From Cladosporium sp. IMV 00045 (lineage: Eukaryota; Ascomycota; Dothideomycetes; Cladosporiales; Cladosporiaceae), in assembly GCA_001931905.2 (NCBI GenBank), contig MSJI02000664.1, positions 1 to 64,000 of the forward strand: a stretch of 64,000 nt of DNA. Reading direction: 5' to 3'. Below, one piece after another: positions 12,522 to 22,509 of this stretch; within the stretch, counting starts at the first letter, position 1, and each line of letters opens with the position of its first letter. The translations under genes and the position numbers were made by a program. The notes beneath the pieces were generated by a model. That model was not told where the DNA came from and did no database searches. It saw nothing but the letters and a program-made list of their open reading frames with translations.

Positions 12522-13859
12522 ATGTTGCTTTGGCGATGGAGTCGCAGAACCACCGCAACACTGGCAGCTTTCTTCACGACCGCATCCTTCCTTTGCTACC
12601 AATGGGAACCGACCAGCAGTACTTTCTGGCCTTCGTTTACCAATGACTCTAGGGCTGGATCTCTAGCAGTGCCAGCTTGCCAAGGGCTGCCTGGAGCGAA
12701 CGACACCGTCGTCGTCCTGAAGACCGGATCTACAGAACTTGAAGACAAGCTACCAGTCCACCTGAAGACGACACTGAGATGCTACCAGAATCATCTCATA
12801 TTCTCAGACTTCGCTGAACGCTATCAAGGCGAGATCATTCTGGACACACTGGACGAGGTCGACCCAGCGACCAAGGACACGCACCCGGACTTTGCTCTGT
12901 ACCGACAGCTACGAGAATCGGGCAGAGCCTCCTTGGACCCATCACAACTGAGTGGGCCTAGAAGCCTGCCACCAGACGACACAGATGGGAAGGCCAGCAA
13001 CCCAGGTTGGAAACTGGACAAATGGAAATTCTTGCCTATGATCCACAAAACTCTACAAGAATACCCAGACAAGAAGTGGTATGTCTTCGTGGAGACCGAT
13101 ACGTACATCCTGTGGAGCACTCTGCTCAACTACCTGGCCGCTCTGGATTCCTCCAAGCAACACTACATTGGCAATCAGATGCAGATCGGAGATATCCTCT
13201 TTGCTCATGGGGGCAGTGGCTTCGTGATCTCGCGACCTGCATTGGAGATGGCTGTCGTCCAGTACACCGAGAACAAGGCCCACTGGGAAGATTTTACCGC
13301 GAATCATTGGGCTGGTGACTGTGTGCTAGGCAAAGTTCTCAAAGACAGTGGAACGTCCGTTGTATGGGCCTGGCCGATCTGGCAGGGAGCCAACTTTGGC
13401 GACATAAACTATGAACGAGTCGATTACGGTCATACGTTGTGGTGTGCTCCGACAGTCTCGTACCACCATCTTACCCCACCGGTCGTCGAAGATCTTTGGA
13501 CTTTCGAGCAAGACTGGATCTCGGCACGACAAGGCAATTGTTCTCTGACCCTGCGGCACCACGACGTTTACGCCGGCTACATCCTTCCACGAATCTTGAG
13601 ACCAAAGTCAGACTGGGACAACTACTCTGATGACGACAAAGGCACAGTGTCGTCGATGGAGGAGTGCCGAGAGCTCTGCAACAGTAGGCCCTCATGCGTG
13701 CAGTATTCTCTGAACCATGACAGTAGCAGGTGTTCCATCTCTTCTCAGCCCAGATACGGCGAGGTTTCCCTTGGGATGCAGTCTGGCTGGATATCCGGAC
13801 GAATGAACGACTTCCACGATAAGTCAAGGTCTTGCGCCGACGAGGGCTGGATAGCATGA
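12522..13859 (+). CDS. Glycosyltransferase family 31-like type II membrane protein with PAN-like tail
   Basis: Single exon, 445 aa, ATG at 12522. A short cytosolic basic N-terminus and one membrane anchor (about residues 11-27) indicate a type II Golgi or ER protein. The lumenal domain has the fringe/GT31-like pattern of fungi: WKLDKWKFLPM, then KWYVFVETDTYI, where ETD is the metal-binding DxD-like motif, followed by GSGFVISRPA and a later acidic/Trp region. After about residue 345 a Cys-rich segment (EECRELCNSRPSCVQYS ... CSIS) resembles a PAN/Apple module, a combination common in fungal GT31-like proteins. The donor and acceptor sugars are unknown. Confidence 0.85.
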   Translation: MLLWRWSRRTTATLAAFFTTASFLCYQWEPTSSTFWPSFTNDSRAGSLAVPACQGLPGANDTVVVLKTGSTELEDKLPVHLKTTLRCYQNHLIFSDFAERYQGEIILDTLDEVDPATKDTHPDFALYRQLRESGRASLDPSQLSGPRSLPPDDTDGKASNPGWKLDKWKFLPMIHKTLQEYPDKKWYVFVETDTYILWSTLLNYLAALDSSKQHYIGNQMQIGDILFAHGGSGFVISRPALEMAVVQYTENKAHWEDFTANHWAGDCVLGKVLKDSGTSVVWAWPIWQGANFGDINYERVDYGHTLWCAPTVSYHHLTPPVVEDLWTFEQDWISARQGNCSLTLRHHDVYAGYILPRILRPKSDWDNYSDDDKGTVSSMEECRELCNSRPSCVQYSLNHDSSRCSISSQPRYGEVSLGMQSGWISGRMNDFHDKSRSCADEGWIA

Positions 13860-14207
13860 ATGATGGACAGTAGGCTTGATATCACTTCGCAATACTCGAT
13901 GTGTCTCTTTTGCAATTGAGATCGGCTCTTACCAGCGAAGAACAGCTGGAAGTAGACGGACGCAGACCGTCTTTTGGACAATTGAGGAGGCCCGCCATTT
14001 CTGCCTTCGATGATAGGATCCATTGAAGAGACGTTTGAACATTGCAATTGCTTGTAAATGTTTAGATAGACGGCTGATGAAGCCCCAATCCCAGGCGGAT
14101 TGGCCGGTGAAAGCCAGGATACGAGCAGCCAAATCCAGACGATGCACCTGCGCCACAGAAAAGCAAAAACAATTGTGTATATAATCAAATGTTCTTTCCA
14201 ATACTTT
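13860..14207. other. intergenic upstream of 5S rRNA
   Basis: No coding potential beyond short frames. The right end carries the TATA element of the 5S gene. Confidence 0.5.
14180..14185 (+). promoter_or_regulatory. 5S rRNA upstream TATA element
   Basis: TATAAT begins exactly 28 nt before the 5S start. An element about 29 nt upstream is required for 5S transcription in Neurospora. The same spacing is kept at the truncated 5S relic at 37684-37725. Confidence 0.7.
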
Positions 14208-14327
14208 ACATACGACCACAGGTCAGTGAAAACTGGGCATCCCGTCCGCTCTGCCATACATAAGCACTGAACCGGGCGACTAGTACTAGAGTGGGTGACC
14301 ATCTGGGAATCCCGCCTGTTGTATGTT
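14208..14327 (+). rRNA. rrn5: 5S ribosomal RNA
   Basis: About 120 nt. It starts ACATACGACCACAGG and ends TGTTGTATGT, so the ends pair as helix I. It contains the conserved GGGCATCCCGTCCGCTCTGCC block, the GACTAGTAC segment and GGGTGACCATCTGGGAAT. A T-run (TTTTTGCTTTTTT, about 14326-14338) follows as the Pol III terminator. A single copy between protein genes is the dispersed 5S arrangement typical of filamentous ascomycetes. Confidence 0.93.
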
Positions 14328-14338
14328 TTTGCTTTTTT
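14326..14338 (+). terminator. Pol III T-run terminator of 5S gene
   Basis: Two T-runs separated by GC directly follow the 5S 3' end. Confidence 0.75.
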
Positions 14339-14597
14339 GCATATTCGCATATTAGGTGATACTAGTCCAAAACATTAACAAAAGTGGAAGGTGGCCGCAG
14401 AGTGTCAGCCAAGCGGCAAGAGGCGCGGAAGGTGAGGTGAGAAATTGCGTGCTACGCACGTCAAGCGAGCGCCTACGCGCTGACATACATAGCAACAACG
14501 GTATGGAGGTAAGCAGCCTGGTCAGAAGAGCACTGTTGTTTCTTCCTTCTGGACTCATCTTAATTTGAAAATGTACCTAGACTCATCGTACTGAAGA

Positions 14598-16764
14598 ATG
14601 TCCGCACGGCACGTTGTCACGTCCGCCGGGAATCGGGACACCCAGACGTTCACAAACACGAACATCAGTGGACATGCGCGCGTCCACATGGGCAACGTGT
14701 TCAACCTCGGCGGTCCAAACTCCACAGTTCAAGATATTCTGGAATGGCTCAAACCTATCGACCCTTCCTCAAGTCATGACCAAGCCTGTATCCAGTTCCA
14801 AGATGGTACTTTGAACTGGTTCTTTGAGGATACAGCCTTCCAAAATTGGCGTGATCGAGGGACAGCTTCGTCTCCTCAACTTCTCTGGTGTCGAGGGGAA
14901 ATAGGCACTGGCAAGACAACGTTGGTTGCGCAGGTTTTAGCGCACCTTCACGCCAGAGGCATCCCTAAGGAAGACCTGGCAGTGGCCTACTGCCGCCAGG
15001 CCGAGCAATCCGTTCAGACTACGGCAAACTTGTTAACATCTCTTGTGATGCAACTGTATCAGCAGGAGGGAGGCTTCTCTATACCCCCAAATATCGAGGC
15101 CGCGTATAAACGCCAGCCGTATCTTCGCAAGCAGCGGCCAAGCGAGAAGGAACTTCAGCATTGGCTGCATTTAAGACTCGAAGCTGGAGGGCCAGTATTC
15201 GTGCTTCTGGACGCCCTTGACGAAATGAAACCATTGTACAAACAGAGATTGCTTCGACTGTTGCAGTCAACGCCTCATCTCAAGCTTTTAGTTACCAGCC
15301 GATACGCACCAGATGCTGAGTCAGGATTTTCTGACATGCAAGAACTCGAGATCTTTTCACACGAAAAGGATTTGGCAAGACTAGTGAATGCTAGACTGGC
15401 CGAAGAGGGAACAGAGACATTTCGACAACTCATTTCTCAAGCGCCTGGCAGAGCACCATACGCAAACCTACAGCAGGAAATTTCTTGGAAGATCGTCACG
15501 TCCGCTAACAACATGTATGTCTGAACAAAAAGTCCCTATACCGCATTGCCTTACATTGCTAGGTTTCTGCATGCCTCTCTGCATCTAGACAATATCCTCG
15601 TATGCGCCAGTCTCGACGAAATATATCACTGCTTGAGCCAGCCGCTCTTGGGATTGGATTCGCTCTACGATCAAGCCTGGAAGAGAGCCGTGAACGAAAA
15701 AGGCTCTCTTAGGTCTCAACGTGCACGATTGATATTGATGTGGCTGACGATGGCAGATGGCGAAATGAGCACTGATGCACTCAAAGAGCTCCTCTCGGTT
15801 TCAGGGGCTGGTATTATCACCAATGCTCATCTTGAGACTCACATAATCTCTTCCTGCGCCGGTTTTGTGCGCATGGAGTCCGCACACAGCCGGAGTGATT
15901 ATCTACCTTCGAAAGTCACTTTCACGCACCTGTCGGGTTACCGCTACCTCCAGGAAAGGCGAGAGCTGTACTTTCCTGGATCGTATGATGACATGGTAGC
16001 CGTGTGTCTTTCATCTCTCCGGAGTCATCCGGACAAGCTGCTCAGAGCGCTCCCACAATCTTTTGCATTGATTGCGTAGTATGATCGCCGGATTTTGTTG
16101 ATAGCTGGACAGGCTTGACTAACGTAACTACAGTGGGCCGCTTTCAATCTTCTATCTGTCCTCCTTGCCTCGGAATGGATTAACGGACCCATCATTTGGA
16201 GTGGTTTGGGTCACGACTCTGCTAATCTGTCTTGATGTGTGGCATCTCACGCCAGGTCCTCCTAATCCCAAGCACCCTCTCGACGAGTTCGCAAGTCTCC
16301 ATCTGGAAAGATACGTCAAACAAGCACGCTTTGTTTCAAAATGGCAGTCGATCGTCGTGATGTCCAGGGATCCAGTATTCTGGGCTCGAGTATTGATCTG
16401 GTGGTCATTCCCACTGGTTGTGTGGCCAATGATAATCGATGGGTCGGCCTCCCCTATTTCACTTCCGGCACCTGTCCACGGCGGTATCCTGGCGAGTGCA
16501 TGGGCTCTTGCGACTGGATCTCGGATGACTGCGGCGGTGCGTATGATCGTGCACGACGCAGTCCTTTCCCTCGGAATCAGAGCCTGTCATGCTGGGGCAG
16601 AATCTCTGCAGCACCCCGACAATCTGGAAGCGTACACGACTACTGAAGGTGTAATCAGCGGTGCGGTAAGCTTTGCGGTTGCCTTTCAATTCGCTTGGGA
16701 AATGGGCAAAAGAAGCGCGCGTGCGGCCCAAATTGCCGAGATAGTACGTTTGGCGGGAAAATAA
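14598..16764 (+). CDS. NACHT (STAND/NLR-type) protein with N-terminal HET-s-like amyloid motif
   Basis: Exons 14598-15514, 15563-16075 and 16134-16764 encode 686 aa. Residues about 17-36 contain NISGHARVHMGNVF, close to the repeat motif of the HET-s prion domain (ARVQLGNVV). A short linker leads to the NACHT ATPase: Walker A GEIGTGKT at 100-107 and Walker B VFVLLDALDE at 200-209. The winged-helix-type region follows, with MFLHASLHLDNI at the exon 1/2 junction as in other fungal NACHT proteins. No WD40, ankyrin or TPR sensor repeats are seen. Instead the C-terminal exon carries two hydrophobic segments (about nt 16384-16440 and 16651-16710). Such proteins sense non-self and trigger regulated cell death in fungi. 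No HeLo-type effector gene lies beside it in this window. Domain call firm; motif role inferred. Confidence 0.85.
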
Positions 16765-16817
16765 TCTTGGAACTTAAACCAATGTAATCGATTTGCTGGC
16801 TGCTAAGGTGAAGAGCT

Positions 16818-18108
16818 CTAGACATCACTACGAGTAGTAGCACCAATGTTCTTGCCCGTGGGGATCAGAAACGAACTAGCCTTCACCCTCCCATCAGAGC
16901 CCCTCGCACTCTTCAGAGTAGAAGGATCAGTGCTCTCAAACGATCTATCCGACCAAGAACCCGACTGCCACGAGTTACCCGAAGCCTTGACCGACGAAAC
17001 CAGCGTAACCTGCGAGCTGCCCACATTGCCAGTGGAGATGTTGTCGTTCAGGTTGGAAGTCGAGCTCCTGAAATTGAAACCGACATCGCCGTTATCCCAC
17101 GCCGTGTTGCGCTCAACGGCCAATTTACCCGGGTTTCCATTGTCGATGAAGCCCTTCTTCGCATTGCCCCACGCCATGCAGTTCCTCACCACGTGGTTCG
17201 CAGGTGGGTTGTCAGTAATTCCCAACTTGAACCCATTGCCATCGCCGTTGAAATCCGGGAAATCCCACTTGTTGAACCCGTTGCCCCAAGCATACACCTC
17301 CTCCATCGTCACCGCCGAGCCGAACATGTAAAAATCCAGGCCGTCGTCGACGTTGTCCCACAGGCGCGCGTTGCGGAGCACATTACCCTCGCCGGAACCC
17401 TCTTTGCACGCGAAGCCGTCGGCGCTCTCGCCGTTCTTGCGTGGGTCCCGGTTGCGGTAGGAGTCCAGGTAAATGACGGTGTTGTTGGACGAGGAGCCTT
17501 GGAGTTGGAAACCCGTTTCGTAGTTGTCGTGCGTGATGAGGGATTCGTAGTAGTTGTGGGAGGCGTCGCGGGCGTAGATGCCGTAGGGGCCGTTGATCAG
17601 TCTGAGATGTGAGTTAGTCGTGTGGTGGAGAGGGCAATTCAATGATGATACTTACTCGAGATTGTAGAACTTCCAGTAGTTGCCCTTCTCAATGTGGAAG
17701 ATACCTCTCTCCTTGTTGGGCAAAGACTCATCAAGACCGTATGGAGTGCTTCACAAATGTCAGACAAGAACCCAATCATCTATGAATTGAGGATAGGACA
17801 TACCCAGGCATCCCCTCCCCATCAATAACAACCTTCTCCTTCTGATACGACCTCAGCGTAATCGGCGCCGTCCTGCTACCACTCTTGGTGATCTGGATAT
17901 TCGTGGTCGGCTTGTAAGTACCCGCACGCAAGAGAATGTTATCTCCAGCAACAGCGGCGTTCACGGCAGACTGAATAGATCCATAGGGAGCAGTCTGCGA
18001 ACCGGAACCGCTACCGGTCGGCGAGACGTAAATGTCCTTGCTCTGCGCGGTGCCGATGAGGAGGGCGAGGGCGGTGGTGGTGAGTTGGAGGACCGCGGAT
18101 TGAGACAT
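16818..18108 (-). CDS. Secreted pectate lyase-like protein, PL9-type right-handed beta-helix
   Basis: Exons on the minus strand: 18108-17804, 17748-17656 and 17601-16818, giving 393 aa. The ATG at 18108 opens a signal peptide of about 23 residues (LALLIGTAQS). Next is the DIYVSPTGSGSGS segment of the DUF1565/PL9 N-terminus, then parallel beta-helix coils with many Asn and Gly. The segment ADGFACKEGSG ... ARLWDNVDDGLDFYM matches the Ca2+-binding, substrate-facing part of PL9 pectate lyases, which cleave polygalacturonate by beta-elimination. It is likely secreted and active on plant pectin. The tail after about residue 330 is Ser-rich. Confidence 0.87.
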
Positions 18109-18864
18109 GATGTCGTTGTTTGTCTCGAGTTGCGTCGGAAGGTTCTCCAGCGTGGGTCCGTCGAGGCAGGCTATCCTCCATCTTTTTGTAGTAGAGACGT
18201 CAAGGATGCCCTATTTCTTGCCATTAGGGCCCGACGAGAAGGTTTGTCTCACACAGATGAAAGGTGCGGAGATGTTCCACCAAACAAGCCATATTCCCTA
18301 TAGCACTTTTCTAAACACAAGCCTTAGCGAGCAGACGATTGACTCGTGGAGAATACCCAATCTCGAGTGTGGCTGTGCCCAAGAACACCACCTTCAAGAA
18401 AGGCTGGCTACCTTGATTGTTCTTTCGGTGCATTCAAATTCCGAGATCTTGCTCTCCACCAGCCAGAACGCAAGGAAGAAGCCTGTGTATCTGTGATTAG
18501 GTTCTGTCGTTCTATCCTTTACCGAGTATTCGACGTCTACATCCTCCGTAATTAGAGGGGCTTAGCTTCTTCGCTTCTACGCATTAGCGATTTTGCCCTA
18601 TAGCTTGGCTTGAAGGAGAATTCTAACCGAGCTTACCTAAGGAGATTGCCTATTCTTTTGATATGTTCGTGCGATTTTAACGGAATTGTTCCAGTTCGAG
18701 CAATGACGTTTCGAAAAAGCCTTTGTGGAAGTGAAGTGCGGATTCAATCTTGAGGCGACGTCAGGCTACAGTTGAACATCTGCGACTCACATTTTTTGCG
18801 TTACCATAGAATCTACAGTAATGTACAATTCTTATTTTGGTTCCATTCCCAACTCTTCAAAGCC
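18109..18864. other. intergenic with AT-rich, repeat-like patch
   Basis: Contains the pectate lyase promoter on the left. Between about 18540 and 18680 lies a patch rich in CTTAGC/TAGC-type words, similar in style to the patch at 5150-5460; possibly a decayed element. No ORF supported. Confidence 0.4.
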
Positions 18865-21800
18865 TTACATCACCCTCTTAAACCTCTCAAACCCAGCCTT
18901 GACATACAACCTAACCTCATCATCCGTCGCCCAACCTCCCCACTCTTCCACACTCTCGACCAAACCCTTAACCTCATCAACAAATTCTTCCGGCGCCGGA
19001 TCTTCCAAACGCCGCAAAGCGAGTGACCTTCCATCTCTAGCCTCCCTTGCTTCAACTCGCTCGAAATAGTCAGGCGCCTGCACCTCCTCGTCGCCTTCAT
19101 CTTCCTCCACAGCATCCTCTTCAGCGAGAAGCCAGCTGCGCTCAAGAAAGACTCTCAACGCCGCCATGGTTCGCCTGCTGACATTCGCGCCATTGCGATC
19201 TTGAGCCGCAGAATCGGCCAGCTCGTCGCGGTACTCGACCATCCACTTGACGGTTTCAAGCATGGTTTTATACGCACCGCACCAACCCAGCGCGCGAATG
19301 TAAGCGTGCATGACAGCCGGGCTCGGGGCGGTGAGAAGGCGCGGGATGCCCGGGCAGGTGAGAGCTTTGGGAGGGAGTGATGAGCCCGGGGTGTGGGCGG
19401 GGTCGATGTAGGAGTGCTCGCCGACGAGGCGGCGGAAGTACTGCTCGAGGCGCCATTGGGGTTTGTCGCGGGTGAGGAGTTGCTTGGCTTCGGTGACGGG
19501 GATGGGTTTTTTGGGCGTGCCTTCGGCTGTGTCTGAGACGGAGTCGTTGGCGTCGTTTTGCAGAATTTGCCAGGATGCCAGGCTCACGTTTTCGGTGGAG
19601 CGGCAGAGCGCGATGAAGCCGTAGTGGTCTAAGTCTAGGTGCAGGTTGGTCAGGAGTTTGAGGACTTGCTGCGTCAGACGGTAGGAGAGGATGGTGTTGA
19701 AATTCAAGTCTGGCGGCTGGGCGGGATCAGGGGGCATCTCGTGGGAGTTTTGGACGAGATGAAGCCTAGAGTAATTCTTGCTGTGCGCCAATGCGTCGAG
19801 GACTGCGTTCCACGATGGCAGGTGAAAGGTTTTCCGCTCGTGCAGCAGCCAGATGGCTTGAACAAGGCAATGATCAAGATTGAAAGTTTCGTCTGCCAAT
19901 CGTCGACTGGGCACAGACATGACTGGGTTGCGATGCCTATCAATCAGTGCCCTGTTCATCACATTGTTCGAAAAGCGAGTCAAGTATTTGATGTATGCCT
20001 CGAAAAGGCCGTCAGGAGCGCCGTCCAGGTCCGCGCTTGAATCCAAATTGAGAACACCATGAATGGATGGATATTCTTTCGCCGCGTTACTGAGGTACAC
20101 AACACACTCTTTGGCTGACCGAGCGTTCGAGATGAGGAATGCGAAGTGGGTCTGGTCCAACTGAATGCCTCGTTCCCTTAGTTGAGAGAAGAAATGAAGA
20201 GCGGTGGGTGGCTCTACTCTCGTGTACGTATAAAGATGTGTCGATGGCGGCAACGGCTCAATTTCTTTCGTGTCTCCAGGGAACAGTCTCTTGGTCTCAA
20301 ATTCCTGGAGTGCTTCATGTGCTCTTTCAGGATGTGATTCCTTACCCCGACGGGTTCCTTCTTGGAAGAGCTTCTCAAAGATTGCAAGGAGAACGTCTTG
20401 GTCGGGATTGTCGTGTGCATCCTCATAAGCCAAATAACAAGCCCAGGCCTCTTGCACCGTCCGAGTGGTGCTGATTCTAGCAACCCAGAGGGCGGCTTCC
20501 GGTGTTTGTCCTGCTCTGACAGGCTGCATCCTCATTCGGCGCTGGATTGTAGGAGTACCGTCGACGTCCCAGCCAGTATACACCTTAGCGACACGCTCCC
20601 AGTGTTGAAGCGCATACCCAGCCTCTTGCATCCTTTGTAGTGTTTCTCCGGCCCTCGAAATACCGTGTTCGGGTCCAAGTTCGGTATCCATTCTGGTTTG
20701 ATCGTGTTTCCAGGGAGGCCAAGACAGTGCTTTCAGTTCCGCCCAACGTTGCTCGCTATCCGTCTTTTCAGATGCCAGCTGCAAACGAATAACTGCGCGA
20801 TAGCCTTCACGGTCGATCTGCAAAGGAACATCGTACTCGTTCAATGCAGTCAATATGCGTATCACCGCAGCCTGTTGATGAACAACGTTCTTGAAGGGCG
20901 CAACAGCCGCGGGTTCCGACATCAAATACATTGCTTTGTTGAGCATATAAGATGTACGCTGAGCAGCTTCCGACACATCACCATCGCGATTTGCACGAAC
21001 CTGAGGCACAAATCGGAGGAGATGATCAGCGATCGACGCAAGAGCTTCTGGCCACACCTTGAGTGCATGCCGTACAAGGCGGGTGAAAACCAGAAAGACA
21101 GCATCTGCAGATATATGTCCAGATTGACCGCTCTCGAGCTCTTCGAAGAGATGCCAGGCATTTGCGATGAGAATGCGTAAGGCTCTTGCCGACACGTAAG
21201 GGCGGCGCAAGATATAAGAAAACACGGGCAATGGCACTGCTTGAGGGCCCTGATGCAGCACCCGCATCTGTAGCGCATTGGCAGCTTCGAAGGAGTCCGG
21301 CTCGGTGATTATGGCAGCCCATGCATCCAGATCCGCAACACCGTAGCCTTTGCTAAGCAAAAATCTTTGATCGGCCGTGGAGGGCTCGAAAGAGGGCCTC
21401 TGTTCATTGCCTTGCTGATCAATGTTCCCTTCACCAACGCCACGAAGGTAGCTAGCGAGTATCCTCGGGAGAGTTGGCGTCTCTTCTTTTTCCAAAGGCG
21501 GATTGTAATCAAAGGCATGCCGTTTCTTGTTCCGAGTATATGTTCTTCCTCCATCCCGGCTCCTGAAATTGAAATGGTTGGGTCGCTTGTTCTTTTCTAT
21601 TACAGGCGCAGCATGATCCTTTGATTGACGTCGCAGTTCATCTCCTAAATGATCGATTTTGGTTCGCCTGTTGAGCCGTCGACGGCTGAGGTGTGGTGCA
21701 GACTGATCAGCTTCCGCAGCTGGCTGCCATTGCTCGAGAGGTGCCGTCGCTACATGCTGGGCACGTGAATGTGAAACAGGCGCGATTGCCTGAGATTGAC

Positions 21801-21978
21801 CACGAGGTCGCGGAGTGGTGGCAGAGCGTGTCAAAGAGCTTGTCGTGTATCTGGGCGGGCATTGAGAGTTTCTTGCGGTAGTCAGGCTACTCGTGTCGAC
21901 ATCGTATCTTACAGGCCTCAGGGCAGCGAGTACAGAGCGAAGGCGGCGGCCCAGCGGCGTCAGCGATCCATGCGGCAT
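18865..21978 (-). CDS. Large, probably mitochondrial helical-repeat protein
   Basis: Single exon, 1037 aa, ATG at 21978. The N-terminus is rich in Arg/Ser/Thr/Leu and almost free of acidic residues, as expected for a mitochondrial targeting peptide. The rest is largely helical with Leu/Ala/Trp-spaced segments and no catalytic motif, reminiscent of fungal PPR-like mitochondrial RNA-processing or translation factors. The residues LERSWLLAEEDAVEEDEGDEE form an acidic C-terminal region. I do not recognise an exact family; PPR-like is an inference from composition and length. It is divergent from the Gln-rich gene, with 531 bp between the two starts. Confidence 0.75.
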   Translation of the reverse strand: MPHGSLTPLGRRLRSVLAALRPVRYDVDTSSLTTARNSQCPPRYTTSSLTRSATTPRPRGQSQAIAPVSHSRAQHVATAPLEQWQPAAEADQSAPHLSRRRLNRRTKIDHLGDELRRQSKDHAAPVIEKNKRPNHFNFRSRDGGRTYTRNKKRHAFDYNPPLEKEETPTLPRILASYLRGVGEGNIDQQGNEQRPSFEPSTADQRFLLSKGYGVADLDAWAAIITEPDSFEAANALQMRVLHQGPQAVPLPVFSYILRRPYVSARALRILIANAWHLFEELESGQSGHISADAVFLVFTRLVRHALKVWPEALASIADHLLRFVPQVRANRDGDVSEAAQRTSYMLNKAMYLMSEPAAVAPFKNVVHQQAAVIRILTALNEYDVPLQIDREGYRAVIRLQLASEKTDSEQRWAELKALSWPPWKHDQTRMDTELGPEHGISRAGETLQRMQEAGYALQHWERVAKVYTGWDVDGTPTIQRRMRMQPVRAGQTPEAALWVARISTTRTVQEAWACYLAYEDAHDNPDQDVLLAIFEKLFQEGTRRGKESHPERAHEALQEFETKRLFPGDTKEIEPLPPSTHLYTYTRVEPPTALHFFSQLRERGIQLDQTHFAFLISNARSAKECVVYLSNAAKEYPSIHGVLNLDSSADLDGAPDGLFEAYIKYLTRFSNNVMNRALIDRHRNPVMSVPSRRLADETFNLDHCLVQAIWLLHERKTFHLPSWNAVLDALAHSKNYSRLHLVQNSHEMPPDPAQPPDLNFNTILSYRLTQQVLKLLTNLHLDLDHYGFIALCRSTENVSLASWQILQNDANDSVSDTAEGTPKKPIPVTEAKQLLTRDKPQWRLEQYFRRLVGEHSYIDPAHTPGSSLPPKALTCPGIPRLLTAPSPAVMHAYIRALGWCGAYKTMLETVKWMVEYRDELADSAAQDRNGANVSRRTMAALRVFLERSWLLAEEDAVEEDEGDEEVQAPDYFERVEAREARDGRSLALRRLEDPAPEEFVDEVKGLVESVEEWGGWATDDEVRLYVKAGFERFKRVM

Positions 21979-22509
21979 GCATCAATTGTCTGCAGGCAAT
22001 TGCTGCATCGAGTGAATGGCTATGCAAAGACAAAGAAGGAGAGAAAGAAAGGAATTGGTGGTGGATTGGCAAAGCAATTGATTAAACCTTAGCTGGAGAC
22101 GCTCTTCAATATTATTAAATGCTGGAGGGAGCGTCGGCGATCGGGGTTAACGGATTGTTTGGGTTTAGCTTGCTGGCGTCGGGGCTCGTGATTGGCTCTG
22201 ACTTTTGGCGAGACGAGGCAGGAAGAAGAGCAGATTCACGGACGAGCAGCAAGGAAAGACTGCCATCGCGGGAGCATTCACATAACTCACCTCTACATTT
22301 CTTCTCACTTCCTCATTAACCCCACCAATATACAACACCACTCACGCGACCACGGCTAGCGCTTCCCACCAGAGTGCAGACCTCTCCCCACGCGCGTTGT
22401 TTGCGCTACACCCCATCACCACCTTGACACGGGAGCGCGTCGTCCAAAGCAAGCCAACCCTCAATCTCAAAGTCGCTCATTGCATTCACCACCAAATCGC
22501 CCATACACA
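21979..22509. other. bidirectional promoter region
   Basis: Separates two divergent genes; no ORF supported. It holds an (A)GGAG/AAAG-rich part at 22030-22060 and a pyrimidine-rich part ahead of the ATG at 22510. Confidence 0.5.
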